Of a stretch of DNA of 64,000 nt, positions 27,006-35,962 are shown piece by piece. Position numbers and translations under genes: made by a program. The stretch is taken from the NCBI GenBank assembly GCA_964649815.1, contig CAZYQC010000001.1:180218-244217 (forward strand). Reading direction: 5' to 3'. The stretch's first letter is position 1, and every line of letters begins with the position of its first letter. The notes under the pieces were generated by a model. The model made no database searches. It was not told the DNA's origin and saw nothing but the letters and a program-made list of their open reading frames with translations. This stretch comes from G013214665 sp964649815. Its GTDB lineage: Bacteria > Pseudomonadota > Alphaproteobacteria > Rhodobacterales > Rhodobacteraceae.

Positions 27006-28025
27006 TTATTGAGGTGCCGTTCGCGCAGCACGCTCTTGTCCTTGGCGAGACATCTGTCGTTCGATGTCCAGCGCAATATCCAATGTTCGGCTGGCATCGT
27101 TTATGTCGATCAAGGGCGTTGCCCCATCGATCACCTCTAAGAAATGGTCCAGCTGTGCCCGCAGTGGGGTATGCGTGTTTTGCAGCACCGGCATTGGTGA
27201 TTTCTGAGCCGCGGTCGACCAGCTCTCTCCACGCCAGAGGGTCATCGACGGAAAGCTGATTGCGCCGCGGGTTCCGGTTATCCAAAGCATATCTTCGCCG
27301 GTTGTGCCGATATTCGGATTTTCGCCAGTTCCCGCTTCGAACCCCCAGGGCGAAGGCGAGGTGTCGGCAAAGGAAATCGTGCCTGTCGCGCCATTGGCAA
27401 ACGTCATGGCGATGGCGCCACTTTCCAACCGATCTGTCTGACGAACAGACCCGCCGCGCAGTGCGGCGACTTGATCGATTTCTCCGACCACAAATCGCAA
27501 CACATCAAGGTCGTGGACCAGGTTGATCATAACTGGGCTGCCGTCTGCTGTCCGCCAGTTGTTCTCAAAGTAAGCGTCGGGTTTACGCATTGCCCAGATT
27601 AAAGAAACGTTAACGATCTGCCCAATTTCACCTTGTGACAGTAGATTGCGCAGTTGTTTGACGGGCGCATGATAACGTCTGTGATGACCGACCAATGACC
27701 CTATACCATGCTGGCGCACGGCATCGCGCAAAGCTTTTGCGTCGCTTTGATCTTGGGCAACAGGCTTTTCGACCAGAATATGCCACCCGCGGGCCGCGGC
27801 GTAGGCGCCATGCTGCGCATGCAATTGCGTAGGCGTTGCGATGATGGCGCCGTCCACGGGCTCTGCAACGTCCTCCATTTGAGAAAAGCGCACGACGCTA
27901 TCTGGCGTCGAAATATGCGTGTTTGGATCGACCAGACCGACCAGGCCACAGTTTGGATGGTCCAAAACCTCTTGCATGTGGCGCATGCCGATAAGCCCGC
28001 CGCCGACGACCAAAATACGTTTCAC
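27006..28025 (-). CDS. Gfo/Idh/MocA-family dehydrogenase (4)
   Basis: A 339-residue oxidoreductase with ILVVGGGLIGMRHMQEV, the catalytic motif GWHILVEKPVAQDQ, and the C-terminal segment VMINLVHDLDVLRFVVGE. It overlaps uxaA by four bases. This is the fourth family member in 11 kb; sequence differences at the catalytic motifs suggest four substrates rather than recent duplications. Confidence 0.88.
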   Translation of the reverse strand: MKRILVVGGGLIGMRHMQEVLDHPNCGLVGLVDPNTHISTPDSVVRFSQMEDVAEPVDGAIIATPTQLHAQHGAYAAARGWHILVEKPVAQDQSDAKALRDAVRQHGIGSLVGHHRRYHAPVKQLRNLLSQGEIGQIVNVSLIWAMRKPDAYFENNWRTADGSPVMINLVHDLDVLRFVVGEIDQVAALRGGSVRQTDRLESGAIAMTFANGATGTISFADTSPSPWGFEAGTGENPNIGTTGEDMLWITGTRGAISFPSMTLWRGESWSTAAQKSPMPVLQNTHTPLRAQLDHFLEVIDGATPLIDINDASRTLDIALDIERQMSRQGQERAARTAPQ

Positions 28026-29524
28026 ATCGTCGCTCCGATTTGCCAGGGCACGAATTCGTAATCCCCAAGACCTTGAGCTTCGGATTTCGACTGTTCCCCA
28101 GAAGCGACGCGCAGAAAGAGATCGTAAATCTCGCGGCCCTTTTCTTCGACACTGACGCCATCTGTTAAGATCGTACCTGCGTTGACATCCATGTCTTCGG
28201 ACATGCGCAGTGCCATTTCGGAATTGGTCGCGACTTTGATAGTGGGGCTTGGCTTTGATCCAAAGGCCGAGCCGCGCCCGGTCGTGAAACAGACCAAGTT
28301 GCAGCCGCCTGCGATTTGTCCCGTGACAGAGGCCGGGTCGTATCCGGGGCTATCCATAAAGGCGAAACCGCGCGCTGTGACCGGTTCGGCATATTTGTAA
28401 ACGCCCATCAAAGGCGAAGTTCCGCCTTTGGCCGCCGCGCCCAGCGACTTTTCCAAAATGGTTGTTAGGCCACCCTTTTTGTTCCCTGGCGACGGATTGT
28501 TGTCCATGCTGCCGCGGTTTCGGGATGTGTAATCCTCCCACCATCGGATCAGGGAAATCAGCTTGTCACCGGTCGCGCGGTCAATGGCGCGCTGTGTCAA
28601 TAAATGTTCGGCGCCGTAAATCTCAGGAGTTTCCGCCAGAACACCGGTGCCACCCTGAGCGGCGAGCAAGTCACACGCGTAGCCAAGAGCCGGATTAGCG
28701 GTGATACCCGACCAGGCATCCGATCCACCACATTGCAGCGCGACCATAAGCTCGGACGCCGGGCATTGGGTTCTTTGAATGTCGTTTGCCAGAGGCAACA
28801 TCGCTTCGACTTTGGCTACCCCCGTCTCTACCGTTTTGCGCAGACCAGCAACGTTTTGGATATTCATGGTTTGAAACAAGGGACCGTGCTCAAGCCCGTA
28901 CGCCTCGAGCAACCAGTCAATTTGGTTCATCTCACAGCCCAAGCCGACCATCAGAACACCGGCGTGATTGGGATGTTTGGCATAGCCCCACATGACACGC
29001 TGCAACGCTTCAAAGCCTTCGCCATCACCGCCCATACCGCAGCCCGTGCCGTGAACAAACGCCACCACGCCATCGACGTTTGGGTACTTGGCCATCACCT
29101 CGGGGGTAAAGTGATCTGCGATCATCCGTGCGGCGGTTGCCGAACAGTTCACCGATGTCACGATCGCGATGTAGTTCCTTGTGCCAACCCGACCGTTCGC
29201 ACGTTGAAATCCCATAAAGGTGTCCGACGTTTGCACCGGTCTGACGTGTTGCAGGTTTGTCGAGAACTCATAGGCCGCGTCGGTGTTCCGAAACGCAACA
29301 TTATGCGTGTGTACGTGATCGCCGGGCGCAATAGGTTCCGCGGCATAACCAATGATCTGGGCATATTTGCGGATCGGCTCACCCACCGCATGCGCGCGTG
29401 TCGCGATTTTGTGCCCGGTTGGGACAAGACCGGTGGTCAGCACGTTCTCGACCAATGCGCCCGCTTGCATGGGACGGATCGCCGTGACGACGCTGTCGGA
29501 CGGATCTAAACGCACAAAGCTCAT
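28022..29524 (-). CDS. uxaA: UxaA-family altronate/galactarate dehydratase
   Basis: A 500-residue single-chain enzyme with an N-terminal SAF domain (about 1-90, with GHKIATRAHAVGEPIRKY) and a large dehydratase domain (about 105-490) carrying FMGFQRANGRVGTRNY, VHGTGCGMGGDGEG and ALQCGGSDAWSGITANPALG, hallmarks of UxaA/GarD proteins. Altronate dehydratase makes 2-keto-3-deoxygluconate from the galacturonate branch, feeding the kdgK and eda steps present here. Galactarate dehydratase activity is the main alternative. Confidence 0.88.
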   Translation of the reverse strand: MSFVRLDPSDSVVTAIRPMQAGALVENVLTTGLVPTGHKIATRAHAVGEPIRKYAQIIGYAAEPIAPGDHVHTHNVAFRNTDAAYEFSTNLQHVRPVQTSDTFMGFQRANGRVGTRNYIAIVTSVNCSATAARMIADHFTPEVMAKYPNVDGVVAFVHGTGCGMGGDGEGFEALQRVMWGYAKHPNHAGVLMVGLGCEMNQIDWLLEAYGLEHGPLFQTMNIQNVAGLRKTVETGVAKVEAMLPLANDIQRTQCPASELMVALQCGGSDAWSGITANPALGYACDLLAAQGGTGVLAETPEIYGAEHLLTQRAIDRATGDKLISLIRWWEDYTSRNRGSMDNNPSPGNKKGGLTTILEKSLGAAAKGGTSPLMGVYKYAEPVTARGFAFMDSPGYDPASVTGQIAGGCNLVCFTTGRGSAFGSKPSPTIKVATNSEMALRMSEDMDVNAGTILTDGVSVEEKGREIYDLFLRVASGEQSKSEAQGLGDYEFVPWQIGATM

Positions 29525-29534
29525 CGTGATGCCC

Positions 29535-31232
29535 CTAGAGCAAGATGGACACGATTGGCGGCCAGATCAGCAACACCGACAAGGCAAGGATCTGAATGCC
29601 AATGAATGGCAAGAAGCCCTTAAAGATATCGGTCAGGCTGATATGGGCCGGCGCAACGGACTTGAGGTAAAACGCCGCTGGACCGAACGGTGGTGACAGA
29701 AAGCTCACCTGCATGTTCATACAAAAGACGACGCCGAACCAAATTGCCACATGGCGTGGGTTAAGTTCTCCGAACAAGCCGATCTCTTCGATTGGCAGGC
29801 GCTGAACAATTGGCAGGAACACTGGAATAATCAGCAGAACAATTCCAACCCAATCCATAAAGGCGCCCATGAACAGCAAGATGAGCATCATCATCAAAAT
29901 GACGAACATTGTCGGCAGTTCGGATGCAACGATAAAGTTGGCGACATAGGTCGGTCCGCCCGCGATAGTGTAGGCGCCCGCCAAAGCGGCGGCGCCAATC
30001 GTCACCCAGATGATCGTGCCCGTTGATTTCAACGTCCGCATCAACGCGTCCCAAACCAACTCAAAGGACGCCTCGCCACGGAAGATGGCCAGGACCAAAA
30101 CGGCCAATGCGCCCATGCCAGCGGCCTCTGTAATGCCGGTGATCCCGCCATAGATCGATCCCATGACGACGCCAATCACGACAATCGGCGGGACAAGTCC
30201 TTTGCCCATCGACCAACCGACAGCCGTTTTTGCGCGGCCAAAGACGAAGAAGATCAAAAGCAACGAAACAATCACCGACCCCCCGAACCAAGGCAGGTAA
30301 TCCGCCGTGCCATAGGCAATCGGCGCGCCGGTATTCCGCGCATTCTCACCGGTGACTTCGAAAAAGCCTGCGCGAAGAAACAGCGCAGAGCCAAAGCCCG
30401 CCACCAGAACACAGAGGAACGAGGCAAAGAGGCTGAGTTTCTCAAGCCCCTTTGGCTGTGCTTCAAATTCGGCCAGCTCGGCCTCGAGCTCGGCCTTTTG
30501 CGCGCTGCCATCGGGGGCTTCGGCAATTTCTTTTGCCAACCGCTCTTCGGCGAGGGGCGCATGCGTTGGGTTCATCTGGGTGCGAATGATGATGTAGATG
30601 ATAATGAAGCTCGCCAGCATGAAACCGGGAATAAAGGACGCAGTGAAAAGCGCTTTGATCGAGGTTTCCGTGATCAGACCGTAAATGATCAAAACAATCG
30701 ACGGCGGGATCATCGTTCCCAGTGAACCTGACGCACAGATCGTGCCGATCGCCAAGTTCTGATTGTATCCCAAACGCAGCATCTGTGGCAGCGCGATCAG
30801 ACCAAGCAAGACAACCTCACCACCGATGATGCCCGACATTGCGGCCATGATCACCGCCATAATCGATGTCACGATGGCAATGCCGCCGCGTGTGCGGTTC
30901 AGCCAGACATTCAGAGACGAATACATCTCTTTCGCGATGCCAGACCGTTCAAGCAAGGCGGCCATAAAGATGAAGAGCGGAATGGATATGAGCACGTAGT
31001 CGGTTAAGAGCCCGTATATCTTTTGAGCCAAAATATTGAGAGGGCCTGACCCCGGTCGGCCGGTCAATATTCCGTCGCCAAATGCAAACGGATTCATAAG
31101 CAAGGCGGGCTCGAACTTCATAACCAGGACCAGCACCGCAAGAATAGCGGAGGCCAGCCCAAGTGGCATTCCAATCGCCAGCAGGACAATCAAGCCCAGC
31201 ATGAGGACAAGGGAGATGGTTCCGATATCCAT
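29535..31232 (-). CDS. TRAP transporter large permease (DctM type)
   Basis: A 565-residue integral membrane protein with about twelve or more helices. Seen: GMPLGLASAILAVLVL, FIFMAALLERSG, GGEVVLLGLIALPQML, ASGSLGTMIPPSIVLIIYG, and GAFMDWVGIVLLIIPVF, all typical of DctM. It is longer than the roughly 430-residue norm owing to a charged cytoplasmic insert (about 225-265, Glu/Ala-rich). It lies four bases after dctQ. Together with DctQ and DctP it would import a sugar acid using the sodium gradient. Confidence 0.93.
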   Translation of the reverse strand: MDIGTISLVLMLGLIVLLAIGMPLGLASAILAVLVLVMKFEPALLMNPFAFGDGILTGRPGSGPLNILAQKIYGLLTDYVLISIPLFIFMAALLERSGIAKEMYSSLNVWLNRTRGGIAIVTSIMAVIMAAMSGIIGGEVVLLGLIALPQMLRLGYNQNLAIGTICASGSLGTMIPPSIVLIIYGLITETSIKALFTASFIPGFMLASFIIIYIIIRTQMNPTHAPLAEERLAKEIAEAPDGSAQKAELEAELAEFEAQPKGLEKLSLFASFLCVLVAGFGSALFLRAGFFEVTGENARNTGAPIAYGTADYLPWFGGSVIVSLLLIFFVFGRAKTAVGWSMGKGLVPPIVVIGVVMGSIYGGITGITEAAGMGALAVLVLAIFRGEASFELVWDALMRTLKSTGTIIWVTIGAAALAGAYTIAGGPTYVANFIVASELPTMFVILMMMLILLFMGAFMDWVGIVLLIIPVFLPIVQRLPIEEIGLFGELNPRHVAIWFGVVFCMNMQVSFLSPPFGPAAFYLKSVAPAHISLTDIFKGFLPFIGIQILALSVLLIWPPIVSILL

Positions 31233-31236
31233 GAGC

Positions 31237-32094
31237 TTAATCCTTTTTGTCGTCGCCAGAGACCTGACGACGCAACATTTCGAGTTCGTGTTCGTCGATG
31301 TCGTCCGCGGCAGAGTGCGTTTCTGGCTCTTTGTTCCAATCTGACACCAGATTGATCACGGCCTGGATCGCCACCAGCGAGACAACCAGCAACACCATCG
31401 GCTTGATCGTTGCAGGAATTGGCGGGTCAAAAGCTGTTCCAAACGTTTCCCAACGATAAAACTTGTCAAAGGCCTCGCCGTACCCTCCGTACACAAGGAA
31501 AAAGGCGAACATCACGATGAGGATCGTGGAGATCGTGTCGAAGACATGCTGCAGCCAACGGGGACAGACGTCGTAGAGCAGAAAAATGCGGATATGGCTG
31601 CGCTGTTGCATCGCGTAGAGGCCAGCGCAGAGAAAGATAAAACCCGCCAGCCACAGCGACAATTCGTTCGCCCAAAGAGTTGCCGCCGACAAGACATAGC
31701 GTACGAAAACCTCGTACAGCATCACGCAGCACAACAAGACGATCAGCATCATTGTTACGCGACCGATGAAAACTGCGACACGATCCAGCGCTTTCCAGCT
31801 TTCAAATTCCATCGCGGCCCGGCGCACAGTCAGAACGCCAATCACCAGAAATACCGGCAGGCCAATCAAGGCGATCCAATCGACAATGTCGGCAAAGCCG
31901 CCAAACAGGCCGCCCATCTCGGGCGTGACGTCATTGCGCTTGAAGAGCGCGGACAGTTTGTCGAACTGAGACGGATCAGTGGGCGGATTCCAGTCCAGCG
32001 TAAAGGCCGGCATGTGCCACGTCACCCATCCGGCACATAGAATGAACGCCAAAGGAACGAGCCATTCAATCAGGCTTCCAGACTTCTCCTGCAT
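31237..32094 (-). CDS. TRAP transporter small permease (DctQ type)
   Basis: A 285-residue membrane protein. The usual four-helix DctQ core is at about 100-260, with VMLYEVFVRYVLSAATLWANELS, the family segment. Two additional N-terminal helices (about 10-28 and 68-88) make it larger than the typical 160-200 residues, and the C-terminus is a charged tail. ATG 32094 is selected by its AGGGGGG ribosome site. A terminator-like hairpin separates it from dctP upstream. Confidence 0.9.
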   Translation of the reverse strand: MQEKSGSLIEWLVPLAFILCAGWVTWHMPAFTLDWNPPTDPSQFDKLSALFKRNDVTPEMGGLFGGFADIVDWIALIGLPVFLVIGVLTVRRAAMEFESWKALDRVAVFIGRVTMMLIVLLCCVMLYEVFVRYVLSAATLWANELSLWLAGFIFLCAGLYAMQQRSHIRIFLLYDVCPRWLQHVFDTISTILIVMFAFFLVYGGYGEAFDKFYRWETFGTAFDPPIPATIKPMVLLVVSLVAIQAVINLVSDWNKEPETHSAADDIDEHELEMLRRQVSGDDKKD

Positions 32095-32142
32095 GTGGAC
32101 CCCCCTTAGGCGAACCCGCGTCTTTGAATGGATTTCGCGGGC

Positions 32143-32172
32143 AAAAAAACCCCGCCGCAGGGACGGCGGGGT
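32143..32172 (-). terminator. Hairpin terminator between dctP and dctQ
   Basis: On the minus strand a 9-bp perfect stem (ACCCCGCCG/CGGCGGGGT), a 6-base loop, and a run of seven T's lie directly after dctP and before dctQM. Its place inside the operon suggests partial termination, so that the periplasmic binding protein is made in excess over the membrane subunits, a known pattern in binding-protein-dependent systems. Confidence 0.9.
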
Positions 32173-32189
32173 CAAGTGCTGTGTGCGGT

Positions 32190-33215
32190 TTAGTTGGAAA
32201 CCAGACCAAGCTGTGACAGGTAAGACATGTGCGCATCTACCAGAGCTTTTGCTTCTGGTGTGTCCGCGAATTCAGGCCATGTTGCCTGCGCAGCCGCACG
32301 GAACTTTGCCAACTCGTCCGGCGCCCACTGGGACAGTGTGACACCCTGTTCACGCAGCTGAGCTGCTGCTTCGGCGTTTTTCTTTTCGAAGGTCAACGCT
32401 GTACGCAGCGCCAGGGCTTCCATCGCGACTTTCATGATACGCTGATGGCTTGCTGGCATCGCGTCAAAGACGGCTTTGTTACATGCCAAGTGGTCAGAAG
32501 GCATCGAGTGGAAGCCGGGGAAGTTCGCATACTTAACGATGTCATAGAGACCCAGACCAACGTTGTTTGCGAGGCCGGACGCATCCGCTCCGTCGATGAT
32601 GCCTGTTTCCAGCGCTGTAAAGATCTCGGTGAAGTCCATCACGATCGGCTTTGCGCCGAGTTTTTCAAAGATCTTTGTTTCCATGCCTGGAGGGGAACGG
32701 AATTTCCAGTCTTTGAAGTCCGCAACCTTTTCAATTGGCTTGCTTGATGCAAAGGATTCCTGGCCGTAGACCCACCAGCCGATCAGCTCCATGCCGTATT
32801 TGTTGTAAAGCGGCGCCGCAGCTTCTTTGCCACCGCCAAAGTACAACCAGCTCAGCTGCTGGTATGGGGTGGAATATCCGCCCATGATGTCGCCAACGAA
32901 TTGGAACGCAGAGTTCTTACCCGTCTGGTAACCGCCGCCCGTCATGTCGCAGTCAAGAATGCCAGTTGCAGCGGCATCGAATGTTTCTACCGACTTCACG
33001 ACAGAAGACGAATAGAACATTTCGACCTGAATTTCGCCACCAGACATTGTCTGGATATCTTCGACATATTGCGCGGCCAGCTTGCCCGAAACCGTTTCAG
33101 GGGCGTAGTGCGTTTGGATCCGCAAGTTTGTTGTTTGAGCATCTGCCGTCATGGCAGTCGTCGCTGCCAAAGCAGCAACCGCAGCCACACCGGCTGCTTT
33201 TTTCAATATTTTCAT
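32190..33215 (-). CDS. TRAP transporter substrate-binding protein (DctP type)
   Basis: A 341-residue periplasmic protein with a clear signal peptide (MKILKKAAGVAAVAALAATT, cleavage near ADA-Q). Family features include TNLRIQTHYAP, FKDWKFRSPPGMETKIFEKLG, and TEIFTALETGIIDGAD. The ribosome site GGGAGGAC is strong. The ligand cannot be read from sequence, but the surrounding uronate genes point to a hexuronate or aldonate. The promoter region holds the 12-base element at 33276-33287. Confidence 0.93.
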   Translation of the reverse strand: MKILKKAAGVAAVAALAATTAMTADAQTTNLRIQTHYAPETVSGKLAAQYVEDIQTMSGGEIQVEMFYSSSVVKSVETFDAAATGILDCDMTGGGYQTGKNSAFQFVGDIMGGYSTPYQQLSWLYFGGGKEAAAPLYNKYGMELIGWWVYGQESFASSKPIEKVADFKDWKFRSPPGMETKIFEKLGAKPIVMDFTEIFTALETGIIDGADASGLANNVGLGLYDIVKYANFPGFHSMPSDHLACNKAVFDAMPASHQRIMKVAMEALALRTALTFEKKNAEAAAQLREQGVTLSQWAPDELAKFRAAAQATWPEFADTPEAKALVDAHMSYLSQLGLVSN

Positions 33216-33275
33216 GTTGTCCTCCCAGACGTTGCAGCGTGTTCACAAAGCCTCTTGTTCGGGCATTGGGTGCGA

Positions 33276-33287
33276 ACGCTAACGGAA
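33276..33287 (-). promoter_or_regulatory. 12-base element shared with 35963-35974, before dctP
   Basis: ACGCTAACGGAA on the plus strand (TTCCGTTAGCGT toward the gene) lies 61 bases before the dctP ATG. An identical 12-mer lies 62 bases before the start of the oxidoreductase gene at 35901, in the same orientation. Equal sequence, orientation and distance suggest a shared operator or promoter element. Confidence 0.5.
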
Positions 33288-33338
33288 GGTTACGTTGGGA
33301 TGACACATCTGCCAAGAATAAAGTGAAATTAGCCGGAA

Positions 33339-33367
33339 TTTCGTGATTCTGGTAGATTTTCGTGATT
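33339..33367 (+). promoter_or_regulatory. Direct repeat TTTCGTGATT before gntR
   Basis: Two perfect copies of TTTCGTGATT (33339-33348 and 33358-33367) start 19 bases apart, in an AT-rich stretch 46-74 bases before the GTG start of the GntR-type regulator. Candidate autoregulatory operator. The same 11 bases as the second copy (with one extra T) occur in inverted form at 36251-36261, inside the SDR gene. Confidence 0.45.
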
Positions 33368-33412
33368 TTTGATTTATAGTCTCGTCCAGCCGAGGACAAT
33401 CAGGGGCTTTTC

Positions 33413-34072
33413 GTGCCACAAGACAAAGACATCTACGACACGTTGCGATACCGCCTGATGACCAACGGCTATGCGCACGGAGCAAAGCTACGGGCAGAAC
33501 ATCTACGCGAAGAGCTTGGGTGCTCGGCCTCTACTGTACGCGAAGCGCTGTTCCGTTTGTCAACCGTTGGCCTTGTCACCTTTCAAGAGCAGCGCGGCTT
33601 TCGCGTACCGGAACGGTCAGACCGACTGCGCCATGAATTGACGCATTTGCGGGTTCTTTTGGAAGGCGAAGGCACATGTATGTCGATCCGAAAAGGCGGC
33701 GTGGAATGGGAAGCGCGCCTGACCGCCGCGCACCATCAGCTGAGCCATATTGAAAAGCGCATTCACGCGGTCGAGGACGCAGAGCCTTTGGTTCCGCTGT
33801 GGTTCAAGGCCGAACGGCAATTCCACGAAACGCTCATTTCTTCCTGCGATTCCGACACTTTGAAAGCCACGCACCACCAGGTCTATGCCCAGTTTCGCCA
33901 GCAATTGATGGTCGATGATCGCCAGTTTGATTACATCTCAAACAACATCCGCCAGCACCATGACATCCTCGAAGCTGCGCTTGCAGGTGACGAACGGCTG
34001 ACACGCCAAAAAATTCACGATCACCTGGCACGCCACCTGATCGAGGACATCCCGCTACCCGCGGTTGGCTGA
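33413..34072 (+). CDS. GntR-family transcriptional regulator (FadR/FCD subgroup)
   Basis: 219 residues from a GTG start preceded by CAGGGG. The winged helix is at about 5-65 (LRAEHLREELGCSASTVREA, then GLVTFQEQRGFRVPE). The FCD ligand domain follows with candidate metal-binding histidines in ERQFHETLI, RQHHDIL and HDHLARH. FCD regulators commonly sense uronates or other carboxylic acids (UxuR, ExuR). It is divergent from dctP and probably controls the TRAP and sugar-acid operons. The 3' end overlaps the convergent DenD-like gene by 18 bases. Confidence 0.92.
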   Translation: MPQDKDIYDTLRYRLMTNGYAHGAKLRAEHLREELGCSASTVREALFRLSTVGLVTFQEQRGFRVPERSDRLRHELTHLRVLLEGEGTCMSIRKGGVEWEARLTAAHHQLSHIEKRIHAVEDAEPLVPLWFKAERQFHETLISSCDSDTLKATHHQVYAQFRQQLMVDDRQFDYISNNIRQHHDILEAALAGDERLTRQKIHDHLARHLIEDIPLPAVG

Positions 34073-35017
34073 CGGCATATCATCCTCAAGGTAAACTTGA
34101 ATGATCTCGCCAAAGCTCTGCTCTGCCTTAAACCCTAAAACGATTGCGCGCTGCGGATCAAAGTCGCGCGGCCAACCGGCGACGATTCGCATGATCGTGT
34201 CATCCGGCTCGTGTTTGATGCGATCGACCGCGTTTTGACCCGCTGCGCGTCGCAGCGCTTCGATCTGTTCGGCAACGGTGCAGCTAAAGCCAGGCAAGTT
34301 CAGCGCGCGTCGATCTTCGAGCATTGCTGTATCCAGATTTGCCGCGTGCAACAAAAAGCCAACGGCGGCGCGAGGGCTCGCATGCCAGTGCCGAACCTTG
34401 TCAGACACGGGCAGTATCGCCTCCTGACCGTTCAACGGTTCGCGGATGATGCCTGAAAAGAACCCAGAGGCCGCAGCGTTTGGTTTGCCAGGACGCACAC
34501 AAATCGTTGGGAGGCGCAGCGAGATCCCATCGACGAACCCTTTGCGGCTAAAGTCCGTCAGCATCAATTCGCAAGCCGCCTTTTGCGCGCCATAGCTGGT
34601 TTGGGGTGCAGACAGGAACGTGTCGTTGATTTTGGTTGGAAACGGTCCGCCGAAAACGGCAATAGACGAGGTAAAGACGATTTTCGGGACGTAAGCGCCA
34701 CCTGACGCGCGATGCTCTTCTTTCAGAGCCTCTAGCAAATGCCACATCGCCATCATGTTGACCGACCAGCCTTTGTCGAAATCGGCCTCGGCCTCGCCCG
34801 AGACGATAGCGGCAAGGTGATAAATCAGATCGAAACGTTCGCCTGCCAAGCGTCTGGCAACGGCGGGGTCCGCGACGTTCCCGATGACCTGCTTGCCCGG
34901 CGCAGATTCTGCGGGGAACCCAATGTCGAATAGCGTCACGTCATCGGTCGGCTGCAACCGTTGGGCCAGTTTTTGGCCAATCATGCCGCCGCCGCCCAAA
35001 ACGAGTATTTTACTCAT
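34055..35017 (-). CDS. NAD-dependent epimerase/dehydratase, D-erythronate-dehydrogenase-like
   Basis: A 320-residue extended SDR with ILVLGGGGMIGQKLA, the catalytic serine in TSSIAVFGG, and Tyr-x3-Lys in SYGAQKA. The segments FDLIYHLAAIVSGEAEADFDKG (conserved histidine and glutamate) and LRLPTICVRPGKPNAAASGF resemble D-erythronate dehydrogenase (DenD), which oxidises C2 of four-carbon acids. This is a family-level assignment. The ATG overlaps the next gene by four bases. Confidence 0.75.
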   Translation of the reverse strand: MSKILVLGGGGMIGQKLAQRLQPTDDVTLFDIGFPAESAPGKQVIGNVADPAVARRLAGERFDLIYHLAAIVSGEAEADFDKGWSVNMMAMWHLLEALKEEHRASGGAYVPKIVFTSSIAVFGGPFPTKINDTFLSAPQTSYGAQKAACELMLTDFSRKGFVDGISLRLPTICVRPGKPNAAASGFFSGIIREPLNGQEAILPVSDKVRHWHASPRAAVGFLLHAANLDTAMLEDRRALNLPGFSCTVAEQIEALRRAAGQNAVDRIKHEPDDTIMRIVAGWPRDFDPQRAIVLGFKAEQSFGEIIQVYLEDDMPSANRG

Positions 35018-35901
35018 GCCTGATTCCCCTGCTTTGATTTCAGCTCAAGGTATAAACCGGCGTGATCCAAATCCGCACCACCCATCGCATTTACAAAGGT
35101 CGCAAAACGGTCGCGGACGGCCTGAGTTGACGGCAGAGTAAGCCCGAGCTGCGCGGCTTCAGCCAATGTGTTGTCCAAATCCTTGAGCTGGAATTTTGAA
35201 AGGCCCCCGGGTTCAAAATTGCCCTCTGACATACGCGCGCCGTGCTGCTGCAGAATGACGCTGTCGGCAAACCCTCCTGCCAATGCGGCGCGCAATGCCG
35301 CGGGGTCGGCACCACCAGCTTGCGCCAGCAGTGTCGCTTCGGCCACTGCACTGATTGTGACCGCAACAATCGTTTGGTTGGCCAGCTTCGCGAGCTGCCC
35401 AGCGCCCGAAGGACCGACGTGAACGGGCCGCCCCATCGCTTCGAAGATCACCCGCGCTTTGGCAAAGGTTTCCGCATCTCCGCCAACCATGATCGCGAGA
35501 CTTGCTGCCTCGGCACCCTTTGTGCCACCGGACACAGGCGCATCCAGGTGGTGCACGCCCAGTTGCGCCAGCGTCAAAGCTTGCTCGCGCGCATGTTCGG
35601 GTTTTGCAGACGACATATCCAACCAAAGCGTCCCTGGCTTTAGGGCCGCTGACACGTCTGGATCATCGATGATAGCGCCGGTCGCATAGCCATCCGACAG
35701 CATGGTGATGATCACATCGGCATGCGCAACCGCTTGGGCAGGTGTGTCCGCCCATTTTGCGCCACCCGCAAGCACCGGCGCCGCCCGATCAGCGCTGCGG
35801 TTCCAGACGGTCAAAGCATACCCGGCAGCCATCAAATTTTGGGCCATCGGCACACCCATCAGGCCCGTCCCCATGAGTGTTACATTCGGTTTTTCTGCCA
35901 T
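35014..35901 (-). CDS. 3-hydroxyisobutyrate-dehydrogenase-family oxidoreductase
   Basis: 295 residues from ATG 35901. The N-terminal motif is VTLMGTGLMGVPMAQNL, the substrate motif is HLDAPVSGGTKGAEA (canonical, unlike the homologue at 26037-26924), and the catalytic lysine lies in GQLAKLANQTIVA. Likely a 2-hydroxy-3-oxopropionate or related beta-hydroxyacid dehydrogenase. It leads a two-gene operon with the DenD-like gene; its upstream region carries the 12-base element at 35963-35974. Confidence 0.88.
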   Translation of the reverse strand: MAEKPNVTLMGTGLMGVPMAQNLMAAGYALTVWNRSADRAAPVLAGGAKWADTPAQAVAHADVIITMLSDGYATGAIIDDPDVSAALKPGTLWLDMSSAKPEHAREQALTLAQLGVHHLDAPVSGGTKGAEAASLAIMVGGDAETFAKARVIFEAMGRPVHVGPSGAGQLAKLANQTIVAVTISAVAEATLLAQAGGADPAALRAALAGGFADSVILQQHGARMSEGNFEPGGLSKFQLKDLDNTLAEAAQLGLTLPSTQAVRDRFATFVNAMGGADLDHAGLYLELKSKQGNQA

Positions 35902-35962
35902 CCGACGGCCCCTCCCCGAGCCTTCAAATTCTAGGCGGTGGTCAAAACCCGCCGTCTGTCTT

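Noticed and set aside
28604..29509. Plus-strand frame of about 300 codons opposite uxaA
   Set aside because: Antisense to a well-conserved dehydratase; no start signal or domain.
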